Source of the DNA: Pseudomonadota bacterium
GTDB lineage: Bacteria > Pseudomonadota > Alphaproteobacteria > Caulobacterales > Aquidulcibacteraceae
Reading direction: 5' to 3'
DNA: 64,000 bases
NCBI GenBank assembly: GCA_020161405.1
Contig: JAIUOD010000001.1
Span: 62,001-126,000, forward strand
In this document: positions 16,615 through 25,564 of the stretch, one piece after another
Numbering within the stretch: position 1 is the first letter of the stretch
Layout of the letters: each line of letters starts with the position of its first letter
The notes under the pieces: model-generated
What the model saw: the letters and a program-made list of their open reading frames with translations, nothing else
Told to the model about the DNA's origin: nothing
Database searches by the model: none
Made by a program: the position numbers and the translations under genes

Positions 16615-18681
16615 ATGGGGTTAAGGACTAAGGTTTTCTTTGCATCGTCTGTTGCACTTTTAACCATGATCAGCAGTACAGTTACTGCCCAAAACACAGC
16701 AGAAATAAAACCGGCAGGAATAAAAATACCAACAATAGATGAATTGGCAAAAAACCCAAAATTCTCTTCATTTACAGTATCACCTAACGGAAAACATTTT
16801 GCTGCTATAGAAAAGAATGGCGAAAAAACCCAAATCCTAGTTTGGGAGACTGAAAACCTTTCTAAGGCGCCTAATGTAATTGGTACCGCAGTTATGAAAT
16901 TTACTTACGTCTCTTTTATCAAAGATGGCGTTTTGATGGTTGGCACGTTTCAGCCATTTGATTTTAGATTCGAATCTGTTGTTAAAACATTCATTGGCAA
17001 AACATTAATTACAGATATTACTGGGTCAAAATGGCTTGACCCGCTTCCTTTACCCGCGCCAAAAACTAATACGGACGCGTTAGAGCAAGCAGCATCTAGT
17101 GCTTCATTACTTGACCCTCTTGTTAATGACCCTGATCACGTATTATTAGTTAATAACTTTGGCGTTACCTCAGGTGATATTTACAAAGTAAACATAAGGA
17201 ATGGTAAAGCCGAAAAAATCCAACGCGCAGTTGAAAAAACTGGTGGCTATCAAACAGATTTAGAAGGAAATATTCGTGCACGCTCGCGTGGGGATACAGA
17301 TAGCACAGGATATTATTTTGCTCTTGAATTTAAGAATGAAAAAGGCGAATGGGAAGAGCATTTAAGGTCATATGCAAAAGACCGCGACCAAGGAAGTATT
17401 GTTGGGTTCAGCAAAGATCCAAACATAGCCTATTTAGCTACAAATCGCGGGCGCGATAAAATCGCGATTTACGAATACAATATAAAAGAAAAGAAAATTG
17501 GGGCAGAAATTTTTGCCCATACATTCTTTGATGCAACAGGAATTGAGCAGGTTCATATAAAAGGGCCTAATTTTGGCGATATTATAGGCTTTAACTATTC
17601 TGGCCCTCGTGAAGATGAGGAGATTGTTAATGACAAGGTACTAGCTTTTGATGCACTTATTAGAAATGCCTTGAACATAAAAAAAGACAAAGTTAAATTT
17701 GTAGATCCTGCAACTGGTAATTATGCCAATACTGAATATGATATTGATAATTACTATAATATAGTAGATACTTCTCTTGATAAAAATGTTGTAATTATCG
17801 AAGTTGCGGGTCCAAAACAACCCCCTGCTTATTATTTATTAAAAGATAAAAAGCAATTGATGTTACTTGGTCGTGCCCGCCCTGAAATTGATGCAAAATC
17901 ATTAGGTACAGAAGAATTAGTTTATTATAAAGCTCGTGATGGCTTGGATATTCCTGCATTCCTTCACAAGCCCAACCCCGAAATTTATGGAAAAGGTCCT
18001 TACCCTACCGTAATCCACCCACATGGCGGCCCTTGGGCTCGTGACCATATGGATTGGGATTGGTCAAACTGGACACAATTGCTTACGTCACGTGGATATG
18101 CAGTATTGCAACCGCAGTATCGTGCTACTGCAGATGGTTGGGGTAAAAAACTCTGGCTTGCTGGTGACAAAGAGTGGGGCGGAAAAATGCAAGACGATAA
18201 AGACGATGGTGCAAATTGGCTTGTCGCGCAGGGTATAGCAGATAAAGACAAAATCGCTATGTTTGGTTTTTCTTATGGCGGGTATGCATCAATGGCTGCA
18301 TCAATTCGACCAAACGGAATATATAAATGTGCAATTGCGGGTGCAGGTGTTTCAAACATTGATACAATTTGGGCTAAATTCTATCAAAACCCTTATTTCA
18401 GAGAAGCGCAAGCACCAACTGTTAAGGGCATGTCACCTGAATTATTTGTTGATAAAATTTCAATTCCAATCCTTGTTTATCACGGTGAGCGCGATCAAAC
18501 TGTTCCGATTGAACAATCTTTAAAATTTGTAAACAAAGCTAAAAAACTTGGCAAACCTGTAAAATATCTTCAAATCGCCGATTATGCGCATGGCCCTGCG
18601 TGGACAGAAGGCGTTAGAAAAACGGAGCTTGCGGCAATTGAGGATTTCCTAAATAATGATTGCGGCTTTGGCAAAAAATAA
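16615..18681 (+). CDS. Exported S9-family prolyl-oligopeptidase-like peptidase
   Basis: This is a 688-residue serine peptidase of the S9 (prolyl oligopeptidase / acylaminoacyl peptidase) family that should cleave short peptides. A signal peptide is present (cleavage near VTAQ, about residues 23-26), so it acts in the periplasm or outside. The N-terminal part is a beta-propeller-like region with WD-type blades. The C-terminal alpha/beta hydrolase has the catalytic triad S553 (GFSYGGY), D627 (GERDQTVP) and H659 (DYAHGPAW), with the oxyanion motif HPHGGPW near residues 464-470. GGGAGAATAAA precedes the ATG. Divergent from a TonB receptor and convergent with a peptide-binding protein, it may supply peptides for uptake. 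Confidence 0.9.
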   Translation: MGLRTKVFFASSVALLTMISSTVTAQNTAEIKPAGIKIPTIDELAKNPKFSSFTVSPNGKHFAAIEKNGEKTQILVWETENLSKAPNVIGTAVMKFTYVSFIKDGVLMVGTFQPFDFRFESVVKTFIGKTLITDITGSKWLDPLPLPAPKTNTDALEQAASSASLLDPLVNDPDHVLLVNNFGVTSGDIYKVNIRNGKAEKIQRAVEKTGGYQTDLEGNIRARSRGDTDSTGYYFALEFKNEKGEWEEHLRSYAKDRDQGSIVGFSKDPNIAYLATNRGRDKIAIYEYNIKEKKIGAEIFAHTFFDATGIEQVHIKGPNFGDIIGFNYSGPREDEEIVNDKVLAFDALIRNALNIKKDKVKFVDPATGNYANTEYDIDNYYNIVDTSLDKNVVIIEVAGPKQPPAYYLLKDKKQLMLLGRARPEIDAKSLGTEELVYYKARDGLDIPAFLHKPNPEIYGKGPYPTVIHPHGGPWARDHMDWDWSNWTQLLTSRGYAVLQPQYRATADGWGKKLWLAGDKEWGGKMQDDKDDGANWLVAQGIADKDKIAMFGFSYGGYASMAASIRPNGIYKCAIAGAGVSNIDTIWAKFYQNPYFREAQAPTVKGMSPELFVDKISIPILVYHGERDQTVPIEQSLKFVNKAKKLGKPVKYLQIADYAHGPAWTEGVRKTELAAIEDFLNNDCGFGKK

Positions 18682-18700
18682 ATTCCAAAAATAAATTGAT

Positions 18701-18740
18701 AAATAGCGCTAAAATGACAATTGTTAAATTAGCGCTATTT
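18701..18740. terminator. Bidirectional terminator between S9 peptidase and oppA-like gene
   Basis: AAATAGCGCTAA (18701-18712) pairs with TTAGCGCTATTT (18729-18740) around a 16-base loop, with a T-run on the plus side. The last bases of the oppA-like coding sequence (stop at 18735) lie inside the right arm. Confidence 0.7.
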
Positions 18741-20366
18741 TTTTGCCTGCTTAGTGCATAAATATCGCCCTGGGTGGGTGTCGGTGGCGTTGTTGACCCA
18801 TCCTGTAACCCTTGGGTTTACTAAGTTTCGGCTTGTATAGAAATATACTGGTGCGACGGCATTATCATCTATTGCAATTTTCTCTGCTTTTAGAATCAAT
18901 TGTTCGCGCTTATTTGCATCGACTTCATTGTCAGATTGTTTCAAAATTTCATCATATTGGGCGTTGAAATAATTACCATTATTCATGATTCCCGCGGAAG
19001 TTTCGAAATTATATAGAAAATTTCTGGCATCATCAAAATCAGCAACCCAAGCAGAATCACCAACTTCAAAATCCCTAATTCTCAATTTATCATAATGGAT
19101 TTGAACATCAGATCCGATAATCTCAACCTCAACCCATGGTGCAATTTCACGCCAATTTTGTTGCACAACTGGTGCAATTCGTGGATTATCGCCTGAATTT
19201 CGATACCTAAAGCTAAATTTTAACGGATGCTTGGGACCAAAGCCTGCGCTTTCAAGTAGCTTTTTTGCGTTTGCAAGACGGGTTGCCCGATCCAAATTCA
19301 TCCATTCTGGTGTTGATTGACCTGAATGATATAAATTAATGCCAGGTGGAACAATTGAGTAAGCTGGCTTTTGGCCACCCTTAAGTATTTTATCGGTAAT
19401 AAATTCACGATTAATTGCCATAGATAATGCACCGCGAACACGGACATCATCAAACGGTTTCTTACTGGTATTAAAAACATAAAACGTAGTTGCAACAAAT
19501 GGTTCAACACGGGCAAAACCTGGCAAAGTTCTGTCTAATTCCTCAAGGCGTGTTCCTGAAAAACTTGTTTGTACGTCGTATTTTCCGGTTTTTATCCCAC
19601 GCTCTGCGGCAGCATCATCTTGGGTCGGATAATAAAACATTTCATTTAAACAAACATTTGCTTCATCATAAAAGTTTTTATTTTTAATGACGTGAATATA
19701 ATCATTTGGCGCCCATTCGGTAAGAACAAAAGGACCATTGGTAACCATATTTCCGGGTTTCAAAAACTCATCGCCAATTTTTTCTACTACGTGTTTTGGA
19801 AGTGCTACCGCAGCAAAATGTGACAATAGACCTGGCAAATATGGCGCAGGATTATTAAGTGTTATTTCAAGCGTCTTATTATTAATTGCGCGTACGCCAA
19901 GCTGATCTGCAGGTAATTTGCCTTCAAATATTGGCTGTGAATTTTTTATAAGAAACAATAATGATGCATATTGTGCAGGCGGTTTCATTGTAAATAGGCG
20001 GCGAAATGAAAACACAAAATCTTCCGCGCTAACGGCAACACCATCCGACCATTTTGCATCCCGCAATTTGAATGTCCAAACTAAACCATCAGGGCTAACT
20101 GACCATTCATTTGCAATTCCAGGGATAGGTTTTCCATCCTTATCCGACGTTGTAAGGCCAATGAATAAATCGGTAAGAATTCGACGTTCCCAAGCGCCCG
20201 AAGCTTGATGCGGATCTAAAGAAAGTGGTTCGCCACTATTACCAATGTGAAGAATACGCGCGCCATCCGTATCCTCTTTTTTGCTACAGGAAGAAAAAGA
20301 AATCGCGCAAGTAACGCCAAGCCCCATAAGGCCAACAAATTTAAGAACCCCGTTTCTTCTATTCAT
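18735..20366 (-). CDS. Peptide ABC transporter substrate-binding lipoprotein (OppA-like)
   Basis: This is a 543-residue family 5 extracellular solute-binding protein (SBP_bac_5), which binds oligopeptides and hands them to an OppBC permease. A lipoprotein signal ends at C27 (ISFSSC), giving membrane anchoring. The mature part opens with ARILHIGNSGEPLSLDPHQASG, the family signature, and contains EWSVSPDGLVWTFKLRDAKWSDG. The permease genes lie upstream on the same strand but are separated by a gene on the other strand, so it probably has its own promoter. Its exact ligand cannot be read from sequence. Confidence 0.9.
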   Translation of the reverse strand: MNRRNGVLKFVGLMGLGVTCAISFSSCSKKEDTDGARILHIGNSGEPLSLDPHQASGAWERRILTDLFIGLTTSDKDGKPIPGIANEWSVSPDGLVWTFKLRDAKWSDGVAVSAEDFVFSFRRLFTMKPPAQYASLLFLIKNSQPIFEGKLPADQLGVRAINNKTLEITLNNPAPYLPGLLSHFAAVALPKHVVEKIGDEFLKPGNMVTNGPFVLTEWAPNDYIHVIKNKNFYDEANVCLNEMFYYPTQDDAAAERGIKTGKYDVQTSFSGTRLEELDRTLPGFARVEPFVATTFYVFNTSKKPFDDVRVRGALSMAINREFITDKILKGGQKPAYSIVPPGINLYHSGQSTPEWMNLDRATRLANAKKLLESAGFGPKHPLKFSFRYRNSGDNPRIAPVVQQNWREIAPWVEVEIIGSDVQIHYDKLRIRDFEVGDSAWVADFDDARNFLYNFETSAGIMNNGNYFNAQYDEILKQSDNEVDANKREQLILKAEKIAIDDNAVAPVYFYTSRNLVNPRVTGWVNNATDTHPGRYLCTKQAKK

Positions 20367-20516
20367 TAGTTTCTCCCGTAGCTTACCTATATTATTGACT
20401 ACGATATCGGAATATTATTAATTTGATTTAACCAAATAAATTAACTAAAAATATCTTTTTAATATATTGTGATAAATCAATTTTTTGCGATTATGCCAGT
20501 AAAGGAATAATAATAA

Positions 20517-21068
20517 ATGAACGAAACACTAGCTTTTGGAAAAAAAATTATAATTTTATCTGGCTTCTCGCTTTTTTTTGCGCCTACTTACTCTTTGGCA
20601 CAGAATGCAATCACTGAAAAATCACCGCTTAACCCTTTATATGAATGTGCAAAAATTACCGATAATAATAAAAGGCTTGAATGCTATGATAATAATGTTG
20701 CTTTGATTGCACAATCAGAAGCAAAGAATGAAATCATTGCATTAGATACCCCAAAAATGGACAAGATTAAATCGGAAGCTTTTGGATTTAAAATGCCAAG
20801 CCTTCCTAAAATATTGACCCATAAAATTGAAAAACCAAGCTCTGTAAAAGAAAGCCAAACCTTAAATGTTACGCGCATTGGTCGAAATGGTGGCAAGCTT
20901 GCAATATTCACAGATAATGGGCAAATTTGGCAAATCAGTGATGAGGAAGAAATATCAACATCTGGAAACCCACCATGGGAAGTAAATATTGAATCTGCAA
21001 GTTTTGGTTCATACTTGATGAGCATCAAGGGTTCCAAAAAAGGTTATCGTGTAAAACGGGTTGAATAA
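20517..21068 (+). CDS. Conserved-looking exported protein of unknown function
   Basis: This 183-residue protein has a signal peptide (hydrophobic IIILSGFSLFFAPTYSLA, cleavage near residue 29). It then has a short motif, YECAKITDNNKRLECYDNN, with two cysteines 13 residues apart. This C-x(n)-RLxCYD motif recurs in alphaproteobacterial periplasmic proteins without a known function. The C-terminal part (about residues 115-180) looks like a small beta domain. AAAGGAA lies before the ATG. It sits head-on to oppC with its stop directly next to the oppC stop, and diverges from oppA, so it interrupts what would otherwise be one transport operon. Confidence 0.75.
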   Translation: MNETLAFGKKIIILSGFSLFFAPTYSLAQNAITEKSPLNPLYECAKITDNNKRLECYDNNVALIAQSEAKNEIIALDTPKMDKIKSEAFGFKMPSLPKILTHKIEKPSSVKESQTLNVTRIGRNGGKLAIFTDNGQIWQISDEEEISTSGNPPWEVNIESASFGSYLMSIKGSKKGYRVKRVE

Positions 21069-21974
21069 TTATCTATCTTTTGGGTCGATTGCGTCGCGCA
21101 ATCCATCACCGATAAAATTCAAACAGAATAATGTTATCATCATTGTGACGGCAGGGAAAATCAATAACCACGGCGCAATTTCCATTTCTTTTGCACCAAT
21201 AGATATCAAATTACCCAATGAAGTCATTGGTTCATTAACCCCAAGACCTAAGAATGACAAAAAGCTTTCCGCCAAAATTACCGCAGGTATCGTAAGCGTT
21301 ACATAAACAATGACAGGGCCTAAAAGGTTTGGAATAATATGGCGTTTTATAATATCCAAAGTTCCAAGCCCTGCGGCATGGGCAGCCTCTATATATTCTT
21401 TTTTGCGCAAAGATAGGGTTTGACCCCTTACAATTCGCGCCATAGTAAGCCATTCGACAGCACCGATTGCAACGAAAATAAGAATTATATTTCGGCCAAA
21501 AACAACCATTAAAATAATAACGAAAAATATGAATGGTAATGCGTATAAAATATCAACAATACGCATCATAATAGCGTCAACCTTGCCGCCAATGAAACCA
21601 GCAATAGATCCCCATGCAACACCAATTGTTAATGATACCATTGTTGCAACAATGCCAACTGCCAATGAAATTCTAAGGCCGTATAAAAGCCGAACGAATA
21701 AATCCCGCCCCTGTTGATCCCCGCCAAATATATGCCAATTTTTAAAAGTTGGCGGCGCCATAACTAAATCATAATCAACAGTATCATATTTGTGCGGCCA
21801 AACTAATGGCCCAAAAATTGCCAATAATACCAAAAAGCCAAGAACATACATTGATACTACAGCGGCCTTGTTACGAAGTAATCTAACAAGTGCGTCATCC
21901 CATAATGAACGACCCGCAATTGCCGATTTTTCCATCAATTTTGCATTTTCATTCGGTGTTGAAATCAAGCTCAT
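21069..21974 (-). CDS. Peptide ABC transporter permease (OppC/DppC-like)
   Basis: This is a 301-residue inner-membrane permease of the DppC/OppC type. After a cytoplasmic N-terminus (SLWDDALVRLLRNKAAVVSMYVLG) it has six predicted membrane helices. The EAA loop that contacts the ATPase is seen at EAAHAAGLGTLDIIKRHIIPN (about residues 195-215). The start overlaps the upstream permease stop by 4 bases (ATGA), so the two are co-translated. No ATPase gene (OppD/OppF) follows, so the transporter must take its ATPases from elsewhere. Confidence 0.92.
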   Translation of the reverse strand: MSLISTPNENAKLMEKSAIAGRSLWDDALVRLLRNKAAVVSMYVLGFLVLLAIFGPLVWPHKYDTVDYDLVMAPPTFKNWHIFGGDQQGRDLFVRLLYGLRISLAVGIVATMVSLTIGVAWGSIAGFIGGKVDAIMMRIVDILYALPFIFFVIILMVVFGRNIILIFVAIGAVEWLTMARIVRGQTLSLRKKEYIEAAHAAGLGTLDIIKRHIIPNLLGPVIVYVTLTIPAVILAESFLSFLGLGVNEPMTSLGNLISIGAKEMEIAPWLLIFPAVTMMITLFCLNFIGDGLRDAIDPKDR

Positions 21975-22909
21975 TCGTAGGTCACTTTTGGATCTAAGAC
22001 ACCATATAAAATGTCGGCAATTAAATTTAAAATTATAATTAAGGCAGCGTATAAAATTACAACCGCCATAACCACTGGATAATCGCGTTGCAATGCAGAA
22101 GTAACAAAATTACGCCCAATCCCTGGTAATTGAAATACAGTTTCAATTACCACAGAACCAGTTATTAATGATGCACATGCAGGGCCAAGATATGAAACCA
22201 ATGGCAAAAGTGCCGCCCGCATTGCATGGCGACTTAAAACCCATATTTCAGGCAAACCCTTGGCACGCGCGGTTCTTACAAAATTAGACCCCAAAACTTC
22301 AATCGCAGATGCCCGAACAAGTCGTGAAATAATTGCAATCTGTGGCAGTGCAAGTGTTATAACAGGCAAAGTCATGGTTTCAATTGTCATGCGCCCCAAA
22401 TCAAGCCCCGCAGTTGGAAACCATCCCAAATACACACCAAAAACTAGCGATAAAATTGGCCCAGTTACAAAAGTTGGAATACAAATCCCCGCCATTGCAA
22501 TTGCCATAATAGAATAATCTTGTGCTTTATTTTGATTAAGCGCAGCAACAAGACCAAGTGGCACACCAATAAAAAGCGCCAAAGACAAAGAGCTTAGACC
22601 TAAAACAATTGATTTAGGAAAACCAGAAGCAATAATTTTTGTAACGCTTTGATCCTTATAAATCAGACTTGGCCCCAAATCTAAAGTGAAAAGCCCTTTC
22701 AAATATTCAAGAAACTGAACTGATAATGGCTTATCAAACCCATAATGTGCCATAATCATTGCACGAATTTCAGGTGACATTGCACGTTCAGAATCAAAAG
22801 GAGAACCAGGGGCAGCGCGCATAAGAAAGAATGCGGCTGCAATTATAATAAAAATCGTTGGTATGGCTATTAAAAGCCGTTTTATTGTATATGAAAACAT
22901 GTTCCCCAA
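21971..22909 (-). CDS. Peptide ABC transporter permease (OppB/DppB-like)
   Basis: This is a 312-residue inner-membrane permease of the DppB/OppB type. The first membrane helix (YTIKRLLIAIPTIFIIIAAAFFLM) is followed by the family's conserved periplasmic segment (MRAAPGSPFDSERAMSPE), then five more helices. The EAA-like loop is FVRTARAKGLPEIWVLSRHA. It starts the permease operon and overlaps oppC by 4 bases. It pairs with the OppC-like gene and very likely with the OppA-like protein at 18735-20366. Confidence 0.92.
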   Translation of the reverse strand: MGNMFSYTIKRLLIAIPTIFIIIAAAFFLMRAAPGSPFDSERAMSPEIRAMIMAHYGFDKPLSVQFLEYLKGLFTLDLGPSLIYKDQSVTKIIASGFPKSIVLGLSSLSLALFIGVPLGLVAALNQNKAQDYSIMAIAMAGICIPTFVTGPILSLVFGVYLGWFPTAGLDLGRMTIETMTLPVITLALPQIAIISRLVRASAIEVLGSNFVRTARAKGLPEIWVLSRHAMRAALLPLVSYLGPACASLITGSVVIETVFQLPGIGRNFVTSALQRDYPVVMAVVILYAALIIILNLIADILYGVLDPKVTYE

Positions 22910-23030
22910 CGATTAGTTAGTTCAAAAAATGAAAACCTAGTCAGATTTTTAAATTTGAAAAGTATGGTTTTCAGTTTTAGTGTAAAAATTTGAAAAATAA
23001 AGCAAAAATTTAGTAAAATTAATTTTTTGC

Positions 23031-23825
23031 TCAAATAATTCCACGTTTATAGACACAAGAATATAAATTATTATCAATAACAACGCGCCCACCGCCTGCA
23101 ATTCTTGATGAGCGCCTTGCAACATAAGGCCCAGGGCGGTTCACACGCCATTTTTGTGGGCTTGGTAAAATTGCCGCAAGTCTTGACGCCTCACCTAAAC
23201 TCAAGTCCTTGGCATGTTTATTGAAATAATATTTTGATGCTGCTTCTACACCAAAAACACCATCACCCATTTCGGCAACGTTTAAATAATCTTCCATTAT
23301 TTTGCGTTTGCCCCACAGTGTTTCAATTAAAACTGTAAAGCCAGCCTCAAAACCCTTACGGACATAAGAACGTGCAGGCCATAAAAATACGTTTTTTGCG
23401 GTTTGTTGTGATATTGTTGATGCACCGCGTAGTTTTTTACCCTGTGAATTTGCCTTTGCCGCGCGTTTCATTGCCTCAAATTCAAATCCATTGTGCTGGC
23501 AGAACCTTGCATCTTCGGCGGCGATTACGGCTGCAACCATGCTTGGGTTAATTTTATTGATTGAAACAGGGTGATAGCGAATTTTATCGCCTTCAAATGC
23601 GCGTTGTACCATTAAAATTGTGAATGGCACTGGCAAAAACCTTAATAATAACACCCAAAGCAAAAGGCCTATTATAAAATAACCAAATAATTTGAAAAAC
23701 CCAATTTTCTTTTTGCGCTTTGGCCTTTTGCGCTTTGGTTTTGGCGGCGAAATAGGTTCAGGATTGGTTGCCTTTACAGGTTCAGCAATCTGTTCTTCTA
23801 TTTTGTCCTGTGGAAAATCAGTCAT
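23031..23825 (-). CDS. mtgA: Monofunctional peptidoglycan transglycosylase
   Basis: This is a GT51 glycosyltransferase that polymerises lipid II into glycan strands at the inner membrane. The 264-residue product has a proline/lysine-rich cytoplasmic tail, one membrane segment (about residues 43-72) and the GT51 domain. Visible motifs are AAEDARFCQHNGFEFEAM with catalytic E104, then GASTISQQTAKNVFLW and KRKIMEDYLNVAEMGDGVFG. There is no transpeptidase domain. Its start overlaps the queG stop by one base (TAATG), indicating translational coupling. Confidence 0.93.
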   Translation of the reverse strand: MTDFPQDKIEEQIAEPVKATNPEPISPPKPKRKRPKRKKKIGFFKLFGYFIIGLLLWVLLLRFLPVPFTILMVQRAFEGDKIRYHPVSINKINPSMVAAVIAAEDARFCQHNGFEFEAMKRAAKANSQGKKLRGASTISQQTAKNVFLWPARSYVRKGFEAGFTVLIETLWGKRKIMEDYLNVAEMGDGVFGVEAASKYYFNKHAKDLSLGEASRLAAILPSPQKWRVNRPGPYVARRSSRIAGGGRVVIDNNLYSCVYKRGII

Positions 23826-24862
23826 TATTGGCTTAACTTTGAAATGGCGAAACGGGCGGCGGCTATTACACCATCATCTTCATCGTGCAAAAAGTTTTTC
23901 ACATTTTCAATATATTTTTTCTCATTTGAATTGCCAATTGCAATTAAAATATTGCGCCTGAAACGATTTAAGCCAATTCTTTTTATTGGGCTTTTACGAA
24001 ACTTTTCTCGAAAACTTTCTTCATTTAATTCTAGTAAATCTAATAATGGCGGATTATCGGCAATTTCGCGTGGTAAAAATGCGCCCTCTTGCGTCGGCTT
24101 TGCAAATTTATTCCATGGGCAAATGGCAAGGCAATCATCGCACCCATAAATATGATTACCCATTTTCCCCATCAATTCATCTTCAATCGCCCCATTATGT
24201 TCAATCGTTAGATAGGAAATGCATTTTCGTGCATCTAATTTATAAGGTGCAATAATCGCCCCCGTTGGGCAAATATCAATGCATGAATTGCAATTGCCGC
24301 AATGATCAATTTCGGGTGTATCGTTTTCAAATTCATGCGCAACCAAAATCACGCCCAAAAATAAATATGACCCAAATTCACGCGAAACCAAATTTGTATG
24401 CTTACCCTGCCAGCCCATACCGGCACGTTGCGCAAGTGGTTTCTCCATTAATGGCGCAGTATCAACAAAAACCTTAACTTCACATTTCAATTCGCGGTGA
24501 ATTTCACCCGCCAATATTTTAAGGCGTTTTTTGATTAAATCGTGATAATCATCATTTTTGGCGTAATAGGAAATATTGGCATTTTCTTTGGCATCATTTG
24601 CCAAAAGTGGGTTCTTATGGGGTGCATAATTTGTACCCAAAACAATTGCCGAAACTGCCCCATCCCACATATTATTGGGGTGACTACGCCTTTCAAGCGT
24701 TGTCTGCATCCATTCCATTTGCCCATGAAAATTATTTTCAACAAATTCCTTAAGCCGAAAACCCGCATCCCATTCATCACGCACATCGCAAATATAAGCG
24801 CAATCAAAGCCAATATCTTTGGCGCGGGTTTTTATTAGGGATTTGCTGAAATCCGCCTTCAT
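23825..24862 (-). CDS. queG: Epoxyqueuosine reductase
   Basis: This is a cobalamin- and iron-sulfur-dependent enzyme that reduces epoxyqueuosine to queuosine in tRNA. The 345-residue protein carries two ferredoxin-type clusters: CGNCNSCIDICPTGAI (about residues 194-209), and a CDDCLAICPWNKF motif (about 240-252). The upstream part has the QueG signature DTAPLMEKPLAQRAGMGWQGK. A HEAT-like C-terminus (KNFLHDEDDGVIAAARFAISKL) completes it. It lies 3 bases downstream of the GST-family gene and is coupled to mtgA. Confidence 0.95.
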   Translation of the reverse strand: MKADFSKSLIKTRAKDIGFDCAYICDVRDEWDAGFRLKEFVENNFHGQMEWMQTTLERRSHPNNMWDGAVSAIVLGTNYAPHKNPLLANDAKENANISYYAKNDDYHDLIKKRLKILAGEIHRELKCEVKVFVDTAPLMEKPLAQRAGMGWQGKHTNLVSREFGSYLFLGVILVAHEFENDTPEIDHCGNCNSCIDICPTGAIIAPYKLDARKCISYLTIEHNGAIEDELMGKMGNHIYGCDDCLAICPWNKFAKPTQEGAFLPREIADNPPLLDLLELNEESFREKFRKSPIKRIGLNRFRRNILIAIGNSNEKKYIENVKNFLHDEDDGVIAAARFAISKLSQ

Positions 24863-24865
24863 ATC

Positions 24866-25540
24866 CTAAAAATCAATCTCTTTATAATATTCAGGCGGCG
24901 CAATCCCAATGAAAACATCATTCAAAATTGGTGCAAAACTTGGGCGTTGTTTTAGGGTGCGATAGTATAATTTTGCACCTTTTTGTTTGTCCCATGAAAT
25001 TAAATCAAGATAATCAAGAATAGAAATCTGTGCACCCATTATAAAATCCGCCAATGAGATTTTATTGCCAATTGCATGACCTGAAACTATGGTTTGACGC
25101 CCAATAATTTCCATAAAAACCGCCGTTTCTTCACGAATTTCGCGCAATATATGGGTTTCGGGTGGGCCGGTGCGATATTGAACCTTATATACTTTTTCAG
25201 CCAAGATTTTTTGCAATAAAGGCATGAAATCACCCAATAATTCATAGCAATAAGAACGAACTTCAGCGCGCTCCACGGGGCCTGATGGGAATAATGGGGG
25301 GAATGGTAAAATGTCTTCAATATATTCAAACGCTGCCATTGGTTCTTTGATGATACAGCCATTACCATACATATCATCAATTAATAATGGCGTGCGCCCG
25401 CGATTATCAATTGCCAAAAGATTAGGTGGATCTTCAAATTGTGGCACTTCAACAATATGAATATGGGCGCGCTTTTCCATAAGTGCCACAATCATTGCAC
25501 GCGATAAAACATCAAAAAAGCGTTTATGGATAATTATCAT
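24866..25540 (-). CDS. fzlA: GST-fold protein, probable FtsZ-binding FzlA
   Basis: This 224-residue protein has the glutathione S-transferase fold, with an N-terminal thioredoxin-like domain and a helical C-terminal domain containing KISLADFIMGAQISILDYL (the N-capping-box helix of GSTs). In Caulobacter, FzlA is a GST homologue without glutathione activity that binds FtsZ and controls constriction. As I recall, FzlA orthologues end in a conserved HYADLDF-like tail, and this protein ends EYYKEIDF; queG as a neighbour also fits. The alternative is an ordinary metabolic GST. It starts an apparent operon with queG and mtgA, a set that would include two cell-wall/division genes. Confidence 0.62.
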   Translation of the reverse strand: MIIIHKRFFDVLSRAMIVALMEKRAHIHIVEVPQFEDPPNLLAIDNRGRTPLLIDDMYGNGCIIKEPMAAFEYIEDILPFPPLFPSGPVERAEVRSYCYELLGDFMPLLQKILAEKVYKVQYRTGPPETHILREIREETAVFMEIIGRQTIVSGHAIGNKISLADFIMGAQISILDYLDLISWDKQKGAKLYYRTLKQRPSFAPILNDVFIGIAPPEYYKEIDF

Positions 25541-25564
25541 TACCCACTTCTTTAGCGCGATTTA

